From Paracoccus gahaiensis (GTDB taxonomy: Bacteria > Pseudomonadota > Alphaproteobacteria > Rhodobacterales > Rhodobacteraceae): DNA of 64,000 nucleotides. The notes beneath the pieces are model-generated. The model did not search any database, had not been told where the DNA came from, and saw only the letters and a list, made by a program, of their open reading frames with translations. The translations under genes and the position numbers were made by a program. Location of the stretch: positions 62,001-126,000 of the forward strand of contig NZ_SUNI01000004.1 in NCBI RefSeq assembly GCF_005048225.1. Reading direction: 5' to 3'. This document shows positions 42,134-53,298 of the stretch, in pieces. How positions within the stretch are numbered: position 1 is the first letter of the stretch; every line of letters starts with the position of its first letter.

Positions 42134-43648
42134 ATGACCAAACCCGTGATCCTGTGCATTCTCGATGGCTGGGGCCTGTCCGAGCGTCCCGAGCAGAGCG
42201 CCCCCGACCAGGCGAACACGCCGCAGTTCGACCGGCTGATGCGGGAGAGCCCGAACGCGCGGCTGCTGACCTACGGGCCCGATGTGGGCCTGCCGCGCGG
42301 GCAGATGGGCAATTCCGAGGTGGGCCATACCAATATCGGCGCGGGCCGGGTCGTGGCCATGGATCTGGGCGCGATCGATCTGGCCATCGAGGAGGGCAGC
42401 TTCGGGCGCAACCCGGCGCTGCTGGACTTCGTGGCGCGGCTGACGGCCTCGGGCGGGACGGCGCATCTGATGGGCGTGATCTCGGACGGGGGCGTGCATG
42501 GGCATCTGACCCATGTGCTGGCGGCGGCGCGGGCCGTGGCGGAAGCGGGGGTGCCGGTCGTCCTCCATGCGATCACCGACGGGCGCGACGTGGCGCCCTC
42601 GTCGGCGGCGGGGTTTCTGGAAGAATTGCAGGACGGGCTGCCCGCGGGCGCGCGGATCGGCACGGTCATCGGGCGCTATTTCGCCTTGGACCGCGACAAC
42701 CGGTGGGAGCGGGTCGAGCGGGCCTATCGCGCCATCACCGAAGGCCGGGGCGAGGCCGCGCCGGATGCCGCCAGTGCCATCGCGGCCGCCCATGGGCGCG
42801 GCGAGACGGACGAGTTCGTGCCGCCCTTCGTCATCGGCGGCTATGCGGGTGCGCGGGACGGGGACGGGGTGTTCTGCCTGAACTTCCGCGCCGACCGGGC
42901 GCGCGAGATCCTGTCGGCCCTGGGCGACCCGGTCTTCGAGGGGTTCGAGACCGGCCCGCGCCCGGACTGGGCGGGGATGCTGGGCATGGTCGACTATTCG
43001 ACCCGGCATGGCAGCTTCATGACCGCCGCCTATCCCAAGCAGCAGGTCAGCAACACCTTGGGGGCCTGGGTGGCCGCGCAGGGGCTGCGCCAGTTCCGGC
43101 TGGCCGAGACCGAGAAATACCCGCATGTGACCTTCTTCCTGAATGGCGGGAAGGAGACCCCAGAGCCGGGCGAGGATCGCCACATGCCGCAAAGCCCCAA
43201 GGTCGCGACCTATGACCTGGCGCCCGAGATGGCGGCCGAGGAGGTCGCCGACACCCTGGTCGAGGTGATCGGCCAGGACTATGCCCTGATCGTGGTGAAT
43301 TTCGCCAATCCTGACATGGTGGGCCATACCGGCAGCCTCTCCGCCGCTGCGCGGGCCTGCGAGGCCGTGGACCGGGGGCTGGGGCGGATGCTTGAGGCGC
43401 TGGACCGGGTGGGCGGCGCCGCCGTCATCTGCGCCGATCACGGCAATTGCGAGCAGATGATCGACCCCGAGACGGGCGGGCCGCACACCGCCCATACGCT
43501 GAACCCGGTGCCGGTCATCGTCCATGGCGGGCCGCCGGGCATCCATCTGCGCGACGGGCGGCTGGCCGATCTGGCGCCCACGGTGCTGGAGCTGATGGGG
43601 CTGGAGAAGCCCGCCGAGATGACCGGCACCAGTCTGATCACCCGATGA
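42134..43648 (+). CDS. gpmI: 2,3-bisphosphoglycerate-independent phosphoglycerate mutase
   Basis: The 504-residue alkaline-phosphatase-superfamily enzyme interconverts 3- and 2-phosphoglycerate. The N-terminal metal site is ILCILDGWGLSE; the phosphoserine lies in GQMGNSEVGHTNIGAGRVV; NFRADRAREI and VNFANPDMVGHTG, then CADHGNCEQMIDP and GPHTAHTLNPVP complete the two-manganese centre. Length is standard. It starts an operon with envC-like, ctpA and rppH genes. Confidence 0.96.
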   Translation: MTKPVILCILDGWGLSERPEQSAPDQANTPQFDRLMRESPNARLLTYGPDVGLPRGQMGNSEVGHTNIGAGRVVAMDLGAIDLAIEEGSFGRNPALLDFVARLTASGGTAHLMGVISDGGVHGHLTHVLAAARAVAEAGVPVVLHAITDGRDVAPSSAAGFLEELQDGLPAGARIGTVIGRYFALDRDNRWERVERAYRAITEGRGEAAPDAASAIAAAHGRGETDEFVPPFVIGGYAGARDGDGVFCLNFRADRAREILSALGDPVFEGFETGPRPDWAGMLGMVDYSTRHGSFMTAAYPKQQVSNTLGAWVAAQGLRQFRLAETEKYPHVTFFLNGGKETPEPGEDRHMPQSPKVATYDLAPEMAAEEVADTLVEVIGQDYALIVVNFANPDMVGHTGSLSAAARACEAVDRGLGRMLEALDRVGGAAVICADHGNCEQMIDPETGGPHTAHTLNPVPVIVHGGPPGIHLRDGRLADLAPTVLELMGLEKPAEMTGTSLITR

Positions 43649-44832
43649 GGATGCGCCTTGCCCTGACGCTCTGCGCCGCCCTTGCCGGTCCTTCCGTCCT
43701 TGTCCTGCCCGCCGTTGCGCAGACCAGCCCCGCCAATCAGGCGGTGGCCGATGCCGAGGCCGCCGCCGCCCTGCTGCGCGCGGCCATCGGGCAGCTGGCC
43801 CAGGCTGTCAGCGCCGACGATCAGGTCGTGGCCCTGACCGAGGTGATCCGCGGCTATGAGCTGGGCCTGTCGGCGCTGCGCGACGGGTTGCGGCAGGCCA
43901 GCGCCCGCGAGGCCGAGCTGCGCGACCGCTTCGAGGCGCAGCGTGGCCAGCTGAGCCGCGTGCTGGGCGCGATGACCGCGCTGCAGCAGAGCCCCGAATC
44001 GACGATGCTGCTGCATCCGGCGGGCGCGCTGGCCAATGCGCGCACCGGGATGATCCTGTCGGGCATCACCCCGGGCCTGCGGGCCGAGGCCGAGGCGCTG
44101 CAGGTCGATCTGGACGAGATCGCCACCGTGCGCGAGCTGCAGGCCAATGCCGCCGGCATGCTGGGATCGGGGCTGGATTCGGTGCAGGAGGCGCGGCGCC
44201 TGCTGGCCAGCGCGGCGGGCGACCGCAGTTCGATGCCCACGCGCTATGCCGAGGACCCGCAGGAATTGCAGGAGTTGCGCGCCGCCGCCGAAAGCCTGAA
44301 CCAGTTCGCCACCGGCATTGCGAGCATGGAAAAGGACGTGGGTCCGCCGATGGAGGATTTCGAGGGTGCGCAGGGCAGCCTGCCCCTGCCGGTGGTCGGC
44401 ACGATCCTGCGCCCCTATGACGAACCCGACGCCGCGGGCGTCAGCCGCCCGGGCTGGGTGATCGCCACGGCGCCCGCCGCCCTGGTGCAGACGCCCTGGC
44501 CTGCGACGATCCGCTACCGCGGTCCCTTCCTGGATTACGGCAATGTGATGATCGCCGAGCCCGCACGGGGGTATCTGTTGATCTTCGCGGGCCTCTCGCA
44601 GGTGTTCGGAGAGGTGGGCGATGTGCTGAAGGCAGGCGATCCGGTGGGGTTGATGGGGGGCACCGAGGCCCCCGCCCAGGAATTCGGGTCGCAATTCGTC
44701 TCGGACGCGGCGCGCGGGGCCGAGGCCGGGCGCAGCGAGACGCTGTATCTGGAACTGCGCCGTGGCAACGAAACGCTGGACCCGGCCGACTGGTTTGTGC
44801 TCAATCCCGTCGTCGGGCCGCAAGAGGACTGA
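43645..44832 (+). CDS. EnvC-like murein hydrolase activator with degenerate LytM domain
   Basis: The 395-residue exported protein has a signal peptide (LALTLCAALAGPSVLVLPAVA), a coiled-coil region (about residues 25-230) and a C-terminal M23/LytM-like domain (about 240-390). The domain retains PWPATIRYRGPFLDYGNVMIAEP and LYLELRRGNETLDPADW but has lost the metal-binding histidines of active peptidases. That is the EnvC/NlpD state, in which the protein activates N-acetylmuramyl amidases at division. The ATG at 43645 overlaps gpmI (ATGA); a second ATG lies two codons on. It precedes ctpA. Confidence 0.85.
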   Translation: MRMRLALTLCAALAGPSVLVLPAVAQTSPANQAVADAEAAAALLRAAIGQLAQAVSADDQVVALTEVIRGYELGLSALRDGLRQASAREAELRDRFEAQRGQLSRVLGAMTALQQSPESTMLLHPAGALANARTGMILSGITPGLRAEAEALQVDLDEIATVRELQANAAGMLGSGLDSVQEARRLLASAAGDRSSMPTRYAEDPQELQELRAAAESLNQFATGIASMEKDVGPPMEDFEGAQGSLPLPVVGTILRPYDEPDAAGVSRPGWVIATAPAALVQTPWPATIRYRGPFLDYGNVMIAEPARGYLLIFAGLSQVFGEVGDVLKAGDPVGLMGGTEAPAQEFGSQFVSDAARGAEAGRSETLYLELRRGNETLDPADWFVLNPVVGPQED

Positions 44833-44847
44833 GGCAGAAAGGCCGCC

Positions 44848-46266
44848 ATGAAACATTATCTGATCGCGGGACTGGGGGGCGTTCTGGCCGGGGCTCTGGT
44901 CACGACGCAGCTGGCAGGACCGCTGCTGGCCCAGGAAACCGGGCGCAGCGCGCCCATCTATGAGCAGCTGGAGCTGTTCGGCAACGTCTTCGAGCGGATC
45001 CGCGCCGACTATGTCGAGGCGCCCGACGACAAGGCGCTGATCGAGGCGGCCATCAACGGCATGCTGACCTCGCTGGATCCCCATTCGGGCTTCCTGTCGG
45101 CGGACGACTATTCCGACATGCAGACGCAGACCCGGGGCAGCTTCGGCGGCCTGGGGATCGAGGTCAGCCAGGAGGAGGGCATGGTCAAGGTCGTGGCCCC
45201 CATCGACGACACGCCCGCCGCCAATGCGGGCGTCGAGCCGGGCGATTTCATCACCCATGTGAACGGCGAATCGCTGCTGGGGCTGACGCTGGATCAGGCG
45301 GTCGACATGATGCGCGGCCCCATCGGGTCCGAGATCACCATCACCATCCTGCGCGAGGGCGAGACCGAGCCCTTCGATCTGTCCATGGCGCGCGACACGA
45401 TCAAGCTGACCGTCGTGCGCAGCCGCGTCGAGGGCCATGCGGTCGTGCTGCGGGTCTCGACCTTCAACGACGAGACCTATGACACGCTGCTGGCCGAGCT
45501 GGAGAGCGCGGTCGAGGAGGCCGGCGGGATCGACCGGGTGACCGGCTTCGTGCTGGATTTGCGCAACAATCCGGGCGGTCTGCTGAACCAGGCGATCAGC
45601 GTCTCGGATGCCTTCCTGGATGCCGGCGAGATCGTCAGCACGCGGGGCCGCAGTTCTGACGAGAGCGAGCGCTGGAACGCCGAGACCGGCGATCTGGCCG
45701 AGGGCAAGCCGATGGTCGTGCTGGTGAACGGTGGCTCGGCCAGTGCGTCGGAAATTGTCGCGGGCGCCCTGCAGGATCATCGCCGCGCCATCGTGGTGGG
45801 CGAGAAGTCCTTCGGCAAGGGCTCGGTCCAGACGGTGATGCCGGTGACCGCCGACAGCGCCATCCGGCTGACCACGGCGCGGTACTTCACGCCCTCGGGC
45901 CGGTCTATCCAGGCGCTTGGCATCCAGCCGGACATCCTGGTGGCCCAGCCCCGCCCGGCGCCCACCGAGGACGAGGAGGACACGCCCCGCAGCGAGAGCA
46001 GCTTCAGCCGGTCCGAGGCGGATCTGCGCGGCGCGCTTGGCAATGACGTGAGCGACGAGGAGCGCGAGCAGATGGAGCGCGAGGCGGCCGAGGTCGAGGC
46101 CACCGCCGCGCTGCGCGACGAGGATTACCAGTTGGCCTATGCGGTGGATGTGCTGAAGGGCCTGGCGGCGGTGAATTTCCGCGCCGAGCAGGTGCCTGCC
46201 GCCGCGACGCCTGCGGTCACCGGCGAAGGCGCGGGGGGCGAGGATGACGCGGCCGACCGGGGCTGA
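44848..46266 (+). CDS. ctpA: Carboxy-terminal processing protease CtpA (S41)
   Basis: The 472-residue periplasmic protease has an N-terminal signal-anchor and a lead domain with [20 protein letters not shown] domain follows ([36 protein letters not shown]). The S41 Ser-Lys dyad sits in [37 protein letters not shown]. It cleaves C-terminal tails of envelope proteins, probably including murein hydrolases, which fits its EnvC-like neighbour. The C-terminal ~90 residues are acidic and variable. Its 3' end overlaps rppH by 23 nt. Confidence 0.94.
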   Translation: MKHYLIAGLGGVLAGALVTTQLAGPLLAQETGRSAPIYEQLELFGNVFERIRADYVEAPDDKALIEAAINGMLTSLDPHSGFLSADDYSDMQTQTRGSFGGLGIEVSQEEGMVKVVAPIDDTPAANAGVEPGDFITHVNGESLLGLTLDQAVDMMRGPIGSEITITILREGETEPFDLSMARDTIKLTVVRSRVEGHAVVLRVSTFNDETYDTLLAELESAVEEAGGIDRVTGFVLDLRNNPGGLLNQAISVSDAFLDAGEIVSTRGRSSDESERWNAETGDLAEGKPMVVLVNGGSASASEIVAGALQDHRRAIVVGEKSFGKGSVQTVMPVTADSAIRLTTARYFTPSGRSIQALGIQPDILVAQPRPAPTEDEEDTPRSESSFSRSEADLRGALGNDVSDEEREQMEREAAEVEATAALRDEDYQLAYAVDVLKGLAAVNFRAEQVPAAATPAVTGEGAGGEDDAADRG

Positions 46267-46759
46267 GGCCGAGGCGCCCGATCTCGTCGGGCCGGGGGGC
46301 TTGCCCTACCGGCCCTGCGCGGGGGTGGTGCTGGTCAATCGCGACGGCCTGGTCTTTGCGGGCCACCGGCTGGACATGCCCGGCGCCTGGCAGATGCCGC
46401 AGGGCGGGATCGACGGGGACGAGACCCCGCGCGAGGCCGCCTTGCGCGAGCTGACCGAGGAGACGGGCGTGGGCCCGGATCTGGTCGAGGTGCTGGCCGA
46501 GACCCCGGACTGGGTCGTCTACGACCTGCCGCCCGACATGCTGGGCCGCGTCTGGAAGGGCCGCTTCGGCGGGCAGCGGCAGAAATGGCTGCTGCTGCGC
46601 TTCCTGGGCGAGGACCGGGATGTGGCGATCGAGACCGCCCATCCCGAATTCGACCGCTGGCAATGGATGCGGGCCGACGATCTGCTGGAGAACATCGTGC
46701 CCTTCAAGCGCGCGGTCTATGCCGAGGTGCTGGACGCGTTTCGCGACCATCTGGCCTGA
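46244..46759 (+). CDS. rppH: RNA pyrophosphohydrolase RppH
   Basis: The 171-residue Nudix enzyme removes pyrophosphate from 5' ends of mRNA. The complete Nudix box reads [55 protein letters not shown] and [27 protein letters not shown] are typical of the RppH branch. The start lies inside ctpA. A repeat element immediately follows, before the convergent bluB. Confidence 0.92.
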   Translation: MTRPTGAEAEAPDLVGPGGLPYRPCAGVVLVNRDGLVFAGHRLDMPGAWQMPQGGIDGDETPREAALRELTEETGVGPDLVEVLAETPDWVVYDLPPDMLGRVWKGRFGGQRQKWLLLRFLGEDRDVAIETAHPEFDRWQWMRADDLLENIVPFKRAVYAEVLDAFRDHLA

Positions 46760-46762
46760 GGA

Positions 46763-46864
46763 GGGGGGGCTCTGCCCCCGTCCTGCGGCCTTCGCCGCTG
46801 AAAAAGGTCCACTGGACCTTTTTCAGGCGCGGCTCAGCCCCGGGATATTTCCGCCAAGATGAAA
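46763..46864 (+). repeat. Intergenic hairpin/GGATATTT repeat, copy D (long form)
   Basis: It starts 3 nt after the rppH stop and ends 1 nt before the convergent bluB stop, filling the whole gap. Modules: GGGGGC-TCT-GCCCCC (46765-46779), GCGGC-CTTC-GCCGC (46785-46798), AAAAAGGTCC-ACT-GGACCTTTTT (46801-46823), then the core CCCCGGGATATTTCCGCC and AAGATGAAA (46838-46864). The third hairpin has T-runs on both strands and should end transcription of both genes. Confidence 0.8.
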
Positions 46865-46865
46865 T

Positions 46866-48817
<1,952 letters not shown>

Positions 48818-48946
48818 GGGGAAATGCCTGTTCGTGACTGCCGTGGTTTCTTGATGCCGGGTCGCAAGCGCCCGGACTGGTTGATTGACACAACCCTAGC
48901 CGAACGGATCGGACTTGAATAGGCCGCGACAGGCGCGGGCATCGCG

Positions 48947-49010
48947 TTTCATCTTGGCGCAAATATCCCGGGGGGAGTCCCGGAACGGGACGGGGGGCAG
49001 CGCCCCCCTC
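48947..49010 (-). repeat. Intergenic hairpin/GGATATTT repeat, copy E
   Basis: Read leftward: GGGGGGC-GCT-GCCCCCC (48992-49008), GTCCCG-TTC-CGGGAC (48977-48991), then the core CCCCCCGGGATATTTGCGCC and AAGATGAAA (48947-48976). It lies 32 nt after the stop of the upstream 110-residue protein gene, in the direction of transcription, before mltB. Confidence 0.8.
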
Positions 49011-49042
49011 CTTGTCCAATCATGCGCGCGGCATTCGGCCGC

Positions 49043-49375
49043 TCAGTTCATCAGCGAATCGGGATCGGCCTCGCCGCCGAACCACGGCACCATCTGCGCG
49101 ATGATGACCGAGTTCTCGGCCAGCGCGCGGTCCATCAGGGCGCGTTCGGCCTCGTCGATCTCGTGGCCCTCGGCCAGCCGTTCGTCCAGCGTGCCATAGC
49201 CCGAGACGTCCAGGGGCGCCATGTCGGCCTGCTTGAGGATGGCCACCGTCTCGCGCACGGCCTCGCCCTCGTCATGGCCGGCGGCATAGCAGACGAGGCC
49301 CGCCCCGGTGGCGCCCTTGGGCAGGCCGTCGCCCGCGCGGCGGCCCAGTTCGACGACCAGCGTATAGACCTTCAT
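49043..49375 (-). CDS. Conserved-looking hypothetical protein, 110 residues
   Basis: The small soluble alpha/beta protein starts MKVYTLVVELGRRAGDGLPKGATGAGLVCYAAGHDEGEA, then VSGYGTLDERLAEGHEIDEAERALM and ENSVIIAQMVPWFGG. There is no signal peptide, membrane segment or cysteine cluster (a single Cys). I do not recognise the family, though similar proteins are familiar from Rhodobacteraceae. It begins 3 nt after the DUF421 protein gene, so it is co-expressed with a membrane protein that has a metal-ribbon tail. Confidence 0.7.
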   Translation of the reverse strand: MKVYTLVVELGRRAGDGLPKGATGAGLVCYAAGHDEGEAVRETVAILKQADMAPLDVSGYGTLDERLAEGHEIDEAERALMDRALAENSVIIAQMVPWFGGEADPDSLMN

Positions 49376-49378
49376 GCG

Positions 49379-50125
49379 TCACTCCATCGGCTTTGCACTG
49401 CCCTCGGCACGGGGCGCGCCGTCGGGCCATTCGGGGGCCTGCCAGTCGCGGCTTCCGCAGCGGGGGCAGGGGGCCGGATCGGCCCGGGTCGGGGCCTCGG
49501 CCCCGGCGCCGCATTGGGAACAGCATGTCCGGCCGTCCATCGCAAGGGCCTTGTCGGGTTCGGGGCCGCCGTTGATCAGATGGGCGGGGGGCAGCAGCGA
49601 CAGGCCGGGGGCGGGGTCGCTGCGGCGGAAGACCGAGAGCCCGCCGCCGGCCTCGAGATAGGCGGCGCGCACCTCGCCCAGATTGCCGATGCCGGCCAGG
49701 CGCAGCATCGCCTTGATCTCGGCCAGGCCCAGGTCGCGCTGCGTGGCATCGTCATGCAGGATGCAGCCGTCGCGGACCAGCATGATGGGGCGGCCGTCGA
49801 TCAGGTCCTTGGCGCGGTCGAAGCGCACGATCAGCCGGTCGAGGACCTTGTTGATCAGCACCACGATGGTGATGACCGCCATTGCCGCCAGGACCGGCAC
49901 GTCGGGATAGAACATCGCGTCGCCCACCGCCGAGCCGAGCGCGATGACCAGCAGGAACTCGACCATGGACAGCTGCGCCACGCCCCGCCCGCCGATCCAG
50001 CGGATCATCAGGAGCGCATAGACATAGATCAGCAGCGTGCGGACCAGAATCTCGGCATAGAAGAGGGGCGGGTGGTCGCCGATGAACATGCGGGCAAGAT
50101 CGAAGGGGATGACCGGCTGGTCCAT
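49379..50125 (-). CDS. DUF421 (YetF-like) membrane protein with C-terminal zinc ribbon
   Basis: The 248-residue protein has three N-terminal membrane segments. The DUF421 core follows: GRGVAQLSMVEFLLVIALGSAVGDAMFYPDVPVLAAM, then GRPIMLVRDGCILHDDATQRDLGLAEIKAMLR and GGLSVFRRSD. After residue 195 an added tail carries four cysteines as CSQCGAG and CPRCGSRDW, the pattern of a zinc ribbon. The YetF family has no firm function (envelope or spore-associated in Bacillus). I have not usually seen the ribbon on this family. It heads a leftward run with the 110-residue gene. Confidence 0.85.
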   Translation of the reverse strand: MDQPVIPFDLARMFIGDHPPLFYAEILVRTLLIYVYALLMIRWIGGRGVAQLSMVEFLLVIALGSAVGDAMFYPDVPVLAAMAVITIVVLINKVLDRLIVRFDRAKDLIDGRPIMLVRDGCILHDDATQRDLGLAEIKAMLRLAGIGNLGEVRAAYLEAGGGLSVFRRSDPAPGLSLLPPAHLINGGPEPDKALAMDGRTCCSQCGAGAEAPTRADPAPCPRCGSRDWQAPEWPDGAPRAEGSAKPME

Positions 50126-50218
50126 GGGCGCCTCGGGCTGGGGAAACTGCGCGGCTTAACGGCAGGGCGGGGGCGGGGTTCCGCCGCGGGGCCGGGGAGG
50201 CTGGGGCGGGGGGCGAGA

Positions 50219-50282
50219 GGGGGGGCGCTGCCCCCCGTCCCGTGCCGGGACTCCCCCCGGGATATTTGGGCCAAGATGAACG
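50219..50282 (+). repeat. Intergenic hairpin/GGATATTT repeat, copy F
   Basis: GGGGGGC-GCT-GCCCCCC (50220-50236), GTCCCG-TGC-CGGGAC (50237-50251), then CCCCCCGGGATATTTGGGCC and AAGATGAA (50253-50280). It is the only copy that sits in a divergent gap, upstream of both the DUF421 and the aldo/keto reductase genes. It is nearly identical to copy E in reverse. Confidence 0.8.
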
Positions 50283-50346
50283 GGGAGGGGGCCTGAACCG
50301 GGGCCTTGGCCGGCGCGTTGGGGCGGGCAAGGACAAGGAGGTCGTG

Positions 50347-51183
50347 ATGACCCAACCGATGATGACACTGAACGATGGTCGCCGGATGCCGCAGATGGGC
50401 ACCGGGATCTGGCAGATCTCGGACGACGCGACCCCGGCGGTGGTGGGGCGGGCGCTGGAGCTGGGCTATCGGCTGATCGACGGCGCGGCGGCCTATGGCA
50501 ACGAGCGCGGGATGGGTCAGGGGATCCGCGACAGCGGCGTGGCGCGGGACGAGATCTTCGTCACCTCGAAGCTGTGGAACGACGCGCAGGGTCCTGATGC
50601 GGCGCTGCGGGCCTTCGACGCGACCATGGGGCGCTGCGGGTTGGACTATCTGGACCTGTACCTGATCCACTGGCCGCTGCCGCTGATGGACGCCTATGTC
50701 GAGACATGGCGGGCGCTGATCCGGCTGCGCGACGAGGGGCGGGTGCGCTCGATCGGGGTGGCGAATTTCCACGAGGCGCATCTGGCGCGGTTGATCGACG
50801 AAACCGGCGTGGTCCCGGCGCTGAACCAGATCGAGCTGCATCCCTCGCTGACGCAGGCGTCGCTGCGGGCGGCGAATGCGCGGCTGGGGGTGGTCACGCA
50901 AAGCTGGACGCCCTTGGGCCGGGGCGACAGTTTCGAGGCGCCTGCGGTGACCGGGCCTGCCGCCCGGTTGGGGTGCAGCGCGGCGCAGATGATCCTGGCC
51001 TGGCATCTGCAGCACGGGCTGTCGGTCATTCCGAAATCCGAGAACCCGGACCGGCTGGCCGAGAACCTGGCCGCGCTGGAGATCCGGCTGACCGAGGCGG
51101 AGATCGCGGCCATCGACGCGCTGGACCGGGGCCATCGCACCGGGCCCGATCCCGAGACCTTTGATTACCGCGACCCGCTGTAG
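50347..51183 (+). CDS. Aldo/keto reductase
   Basis: The 278-residue NADPH-dependent AKR has the catalytic tetrad Asp45, Tyr50 (RLIDGAAAYGNE), Lys75 (FVTSKLWN) and His108 (LYLIHWP). SIGVANFHEAHLARL, NQIELHPSLTQ and SVIPKSENPDRLAENL are typical of the 2,5-diketo-gluconate reductase/AKR5 group. A strong AAGGAGG 5-6 nt before the ATG at 50347 fixes the start. Its substrate is not predictable. Its stop is one base from the convergent kynB-like stop. Confidence 0.93.
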   Translation: MTQPMMTLNDGRRMPQMGTGIWQISDDATPAVVGRALELGYRLIDGAAAYGNERGMGQGIRDSGVARDEIFVTSKLWNDAQGPDAALRAFDATMGRCGLDYLDLYLIHWPLPLMDAYVETWRALIRLRDEGRVRSIGVANFHEAHLARLIDETGVVPALNQIELHPSLTQASLRAANARLGVVTQSWTPLGRGDSFEAPAVTGPAARLGCSAAQMILAWHLQHGLSVIPKSENPDRLAENLAALEIRLTEAEIAAIDALDRGHRTGPDPETFDYRDPL

Positions 51184-51184
51184 G

Positions 51185-51979
51185 TCAGGCGCCGTGATCC
51201 AGCAGGCGGCGCATCAGCGGGCTGGCGGGATCCGTCAGCCCGTCGATCACGTCGTAATGGTGGCGGCCCGGGTCGAGGACGCATTCCGTGGCCGTCCCGA
51301 GTCCCGCCCAGGCATCGGCCAGAAGGCGGGCATGGCGGATGAATTCGGGCCGTTCGGCGGCCCCCACCCAGGTGGTGACGGGGATGTTCGCCCGGGGCGT
51401 CAGCAAGGCCGGGCTTTCCGACAACGCCTCGGCCATGTCGAGACGCAGCTTCTGGTTCATCGCGGTGCGCAGCAGGGCGCGCAGGTCGGTGAGCGGCGAG
51501 ATGGGTACGCAGGCGGTGATCCGGGCGGCCAGCCGGTCGGGCAGCACCCCCTCGCAGATCATCCGGGCGGCCAGGTGCCCGCCGGCGGAATGGCCGGTCA
51601 GCACCACCGGGCCCGGCACGTTGAAGGCCGCCTTGGCCACCGCGCGGGCGATGTCCTGGGTAATCTGGGAGATCCGCACGCGGGGCGCGAGGCGATAGGC
51701 GGGAATGGCGCAGGCCCAGCCCAGGGCGATGGCACCGGCGGCCAGATGCGACCAGGTGCTGGGATCGAAGCGCATCCAGTAGCCACCATGGACGAAGACC
51801 ATCAGCCCGCGCGGCGTATGGGCCGGCAGGAACAGGTGTCCGCGCCCCAAGGGCAGCGGGCGGTGTTCGGCCCGGAAGGCCGCCGCCGCCTTGGTCCAGC
51901 GCGGCAGATAGGTCTCCCCCTCGGGGATATGGGCGCCATTGGCATAGGCATCGTCCCAATCGGTGATCTGGTACAGCAT
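51185..51979 (-). CDS. Alpha/beta hydrolase, probable kynurenine formamidase (KynB-like)
   Basis: The 264-residue hydrolase has the oxyanion motif HGGYW (residues 64-68), the nucleophile Ser131 in GHSAGG, a candidate Asp in the PISPLTDLRAL to GAAERPEF stretch, and His near 245 (PGRHHYDVIDGL). The HGGYW motif occurs in eukaryotic-type arylformamidases. The gene is divergent from kynU with a 61-bp gap, so hydrolysis of N-formylkynurenine in tryptophan degradation is the favoured role. A generic esterase is the alternative. Confidence 0.75.
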   Translation of the reverse strand: MLYQITDWDDAYANGAHIPEGETYLPRWTKAAAAFRAEHRPLPLGRGHLFLPAHTPRGLMVFVHGGYWMRFDPSTWSHLAAGAIALGWACAIPAYRLAPRVRISQITQDIARAVAKAAFNVPGPVVLTGHSAGGHLAARMICEGVLPDRLAARITACVPISPLTDLRALLRTAMNQKLRLDMAEALSESPALLTPRANIPVTTWVGAAERPEFIRHARLLADAWAGLGTATECVLDPGRHHYDVIDGLTDPASPLMRRLLDHGA

Positions 51980-52040
51980 GGCGGCCCCTCTTTCCGGCAG
52001 CCAACCCCGCTGCTAGCTTCAGGTCAAGAGGGAGCCTAAA

Positions 52041-53228
52041 ATGTCCGATTTTATCACCACCCGCGCCGCCTTTCACCTGCCCGACGGCATCACCTATCTG
52101 GACGGCAACTCCCTGGGTCCGATGCCGGTGGCGGCGCGCGACCGGGTGGCCCGGATGATGGCCGGCGAATGGTCCGAGATGCTGATCGGCGGCTGGAACA
52201 AAGCCGGCTGGTATGCCCAGCCCCGCCGCGTCGGCGACCGCATCGCGCGGCTGATCGGGGCGGGCCCCGGCGAGGTGGTGATGGGCGACACGCTGTCCAT
52301 CAAGGTGTTCCAAGCGCTGAGCGCGGCGCTGGCGCTGCGGCCCGACCGGCGGGTGATCCTGTCGGACAGCGGCAACTTCCCCTCGGACCTCTATGTGGCG
52401 CAGGGGCTGGCGGGCGCGATGGGGGCGACTTTGCGCGTGGTGGCGCCCGACGAGGTCGAGGGCGCGCTGGACGACAGCGTGGCCGTGCTGATGCTGACCG
52501 AGGTCGATTACCGCACCGGGCGGCGCCACGACATGGCGGGCCTGACGGCGCGGGCGCAGGCCGCCGGGGCGCTGACGATCTGGGATCTGGCCCATTCGGC
52601 GGGGGCGGTCGATGTGGACCTGACCGGCGCGGAGGCCGATTTCGCGGTGGGCTGCACCTACAAGTATCTCAATGGCGGGCCGGGCGCGCCGGCCTTCATC
52701 TGGATCCATCCGCGCCATGCCGAGGCGGCGGCGCCGATCCTGCAGGGTTGGATGGGCCATGCCGCGCCCTTCGCCTTCGACCCCGAATACCGCCCCGCGC
52801 CGGGGATCGAGCGGATGCGGGTGGGCACCCCTCCGGTCATCGCGCTGGCCGCGCTGGAGGCGGCACTGGATGTCTGGGAGGGGGTGTCGCTGGCGGACCT
52901 GCGCGCGCGCTCGATCGAGCTGACGCAGGCCTTCATCGCGGGTGTCGAGGCCGAGTGTCCCGGGCTGGTCCTGAACAGCCCGCGCGATCCGGCGCGGCGC
53001 GGATCGCAAGTCAGCTTCTGCAATCCGCAGGGCTTTGCGGTCATGCAGGCGCTGATTGCGGCGGGGGTGGTGGGCGATTTCCGGGCGCCCGACGTGCTGC
53101 GGTTCGGCTTCGCGCCGCTCTACAACGACCTGGAGGATGTGAACCGGGCCGTCGCGACACTTGCGCGGATTTTGCGCGACGGCAGCTGGGATCATGACGA
53201 TTTTCAGCGCAAGGCGACAGTGACCTGA
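52041..53228 (+). CDS. kynU: Kynureninase
   Basis: The 395-residue PLP enzyme cleaves kynurenine to anthranilate and alanine. TYLDGNSLGPMP, WNKAGWY, IILSDSGNFPSDLYVAQGL-type substrate loops and DLAHSAGAVDVDL are present. The PLP lysine is Lys208 in CTYKYLNGGPGAPAF. RVGTPPVIALAALEAAL and RFGFAPLYNDLEDV close the fold. It is paired divergently with the formamidase-like gene; kynA/tdo is not in the window. Confidence 0.95.
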   Translation: MSDFITTRAAFHLPDGITYLDGNSLGPMPVAARDRVARMMAGEWSEMLIGGWNKAGWYAQPRRVGDRIARLIGAGPGEVVMGDTLSIKVFQALSAALALRPDRRVILSDSGNFPSDLYVAQGLAGAMGATLRVVAPDEVEGALDDSVAVLMLTEVDYRTGRRHDMAGLTARAQAAGALTIWDLAHSAGAVDVDLTGAEADFAVGCTYKYLNGGPGAPAFIWIHPRHAEAAAPILQGWMGHAAPFAFDPEYRPAPGIERMRVGTPPVIALAALEAALDVWEGVSLADLRARSIELTQAFIAGVEAECPGLVLNSPRDPARRGSQVSFCNPQGFAVMQALIAAGVVGDFRAPDVLRFGFAPLYNDLEDVNRAVATLARILRDGSWDHDDFQRKATVT

Positions 53229-53234
53229 GGGCAA

Positions 53235-53258
53235 GGGGCTTTTCAACCTCCGCGAAAG
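53235..53258 (+). promoter_or_regulatory. 24-nt motif upstream of the RND pump, shared with glgP
   Basis: GGGGCTTTTCAAC, CTCCG, CGAAAG. Identical spacing to the site at 2873-2896. Here TTCAAC (53242-53247) could act as a -35 with CATATC 17 nt further on (53265-53270), 29 nt before the adaptor gene. The glgP copy has no good -10 at the same place. Confidence 0.3.
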
Positions 53259-53298
53259 GGATGACATATCGGGGGTACCGAGTCGGAGGGTCCCCGGG

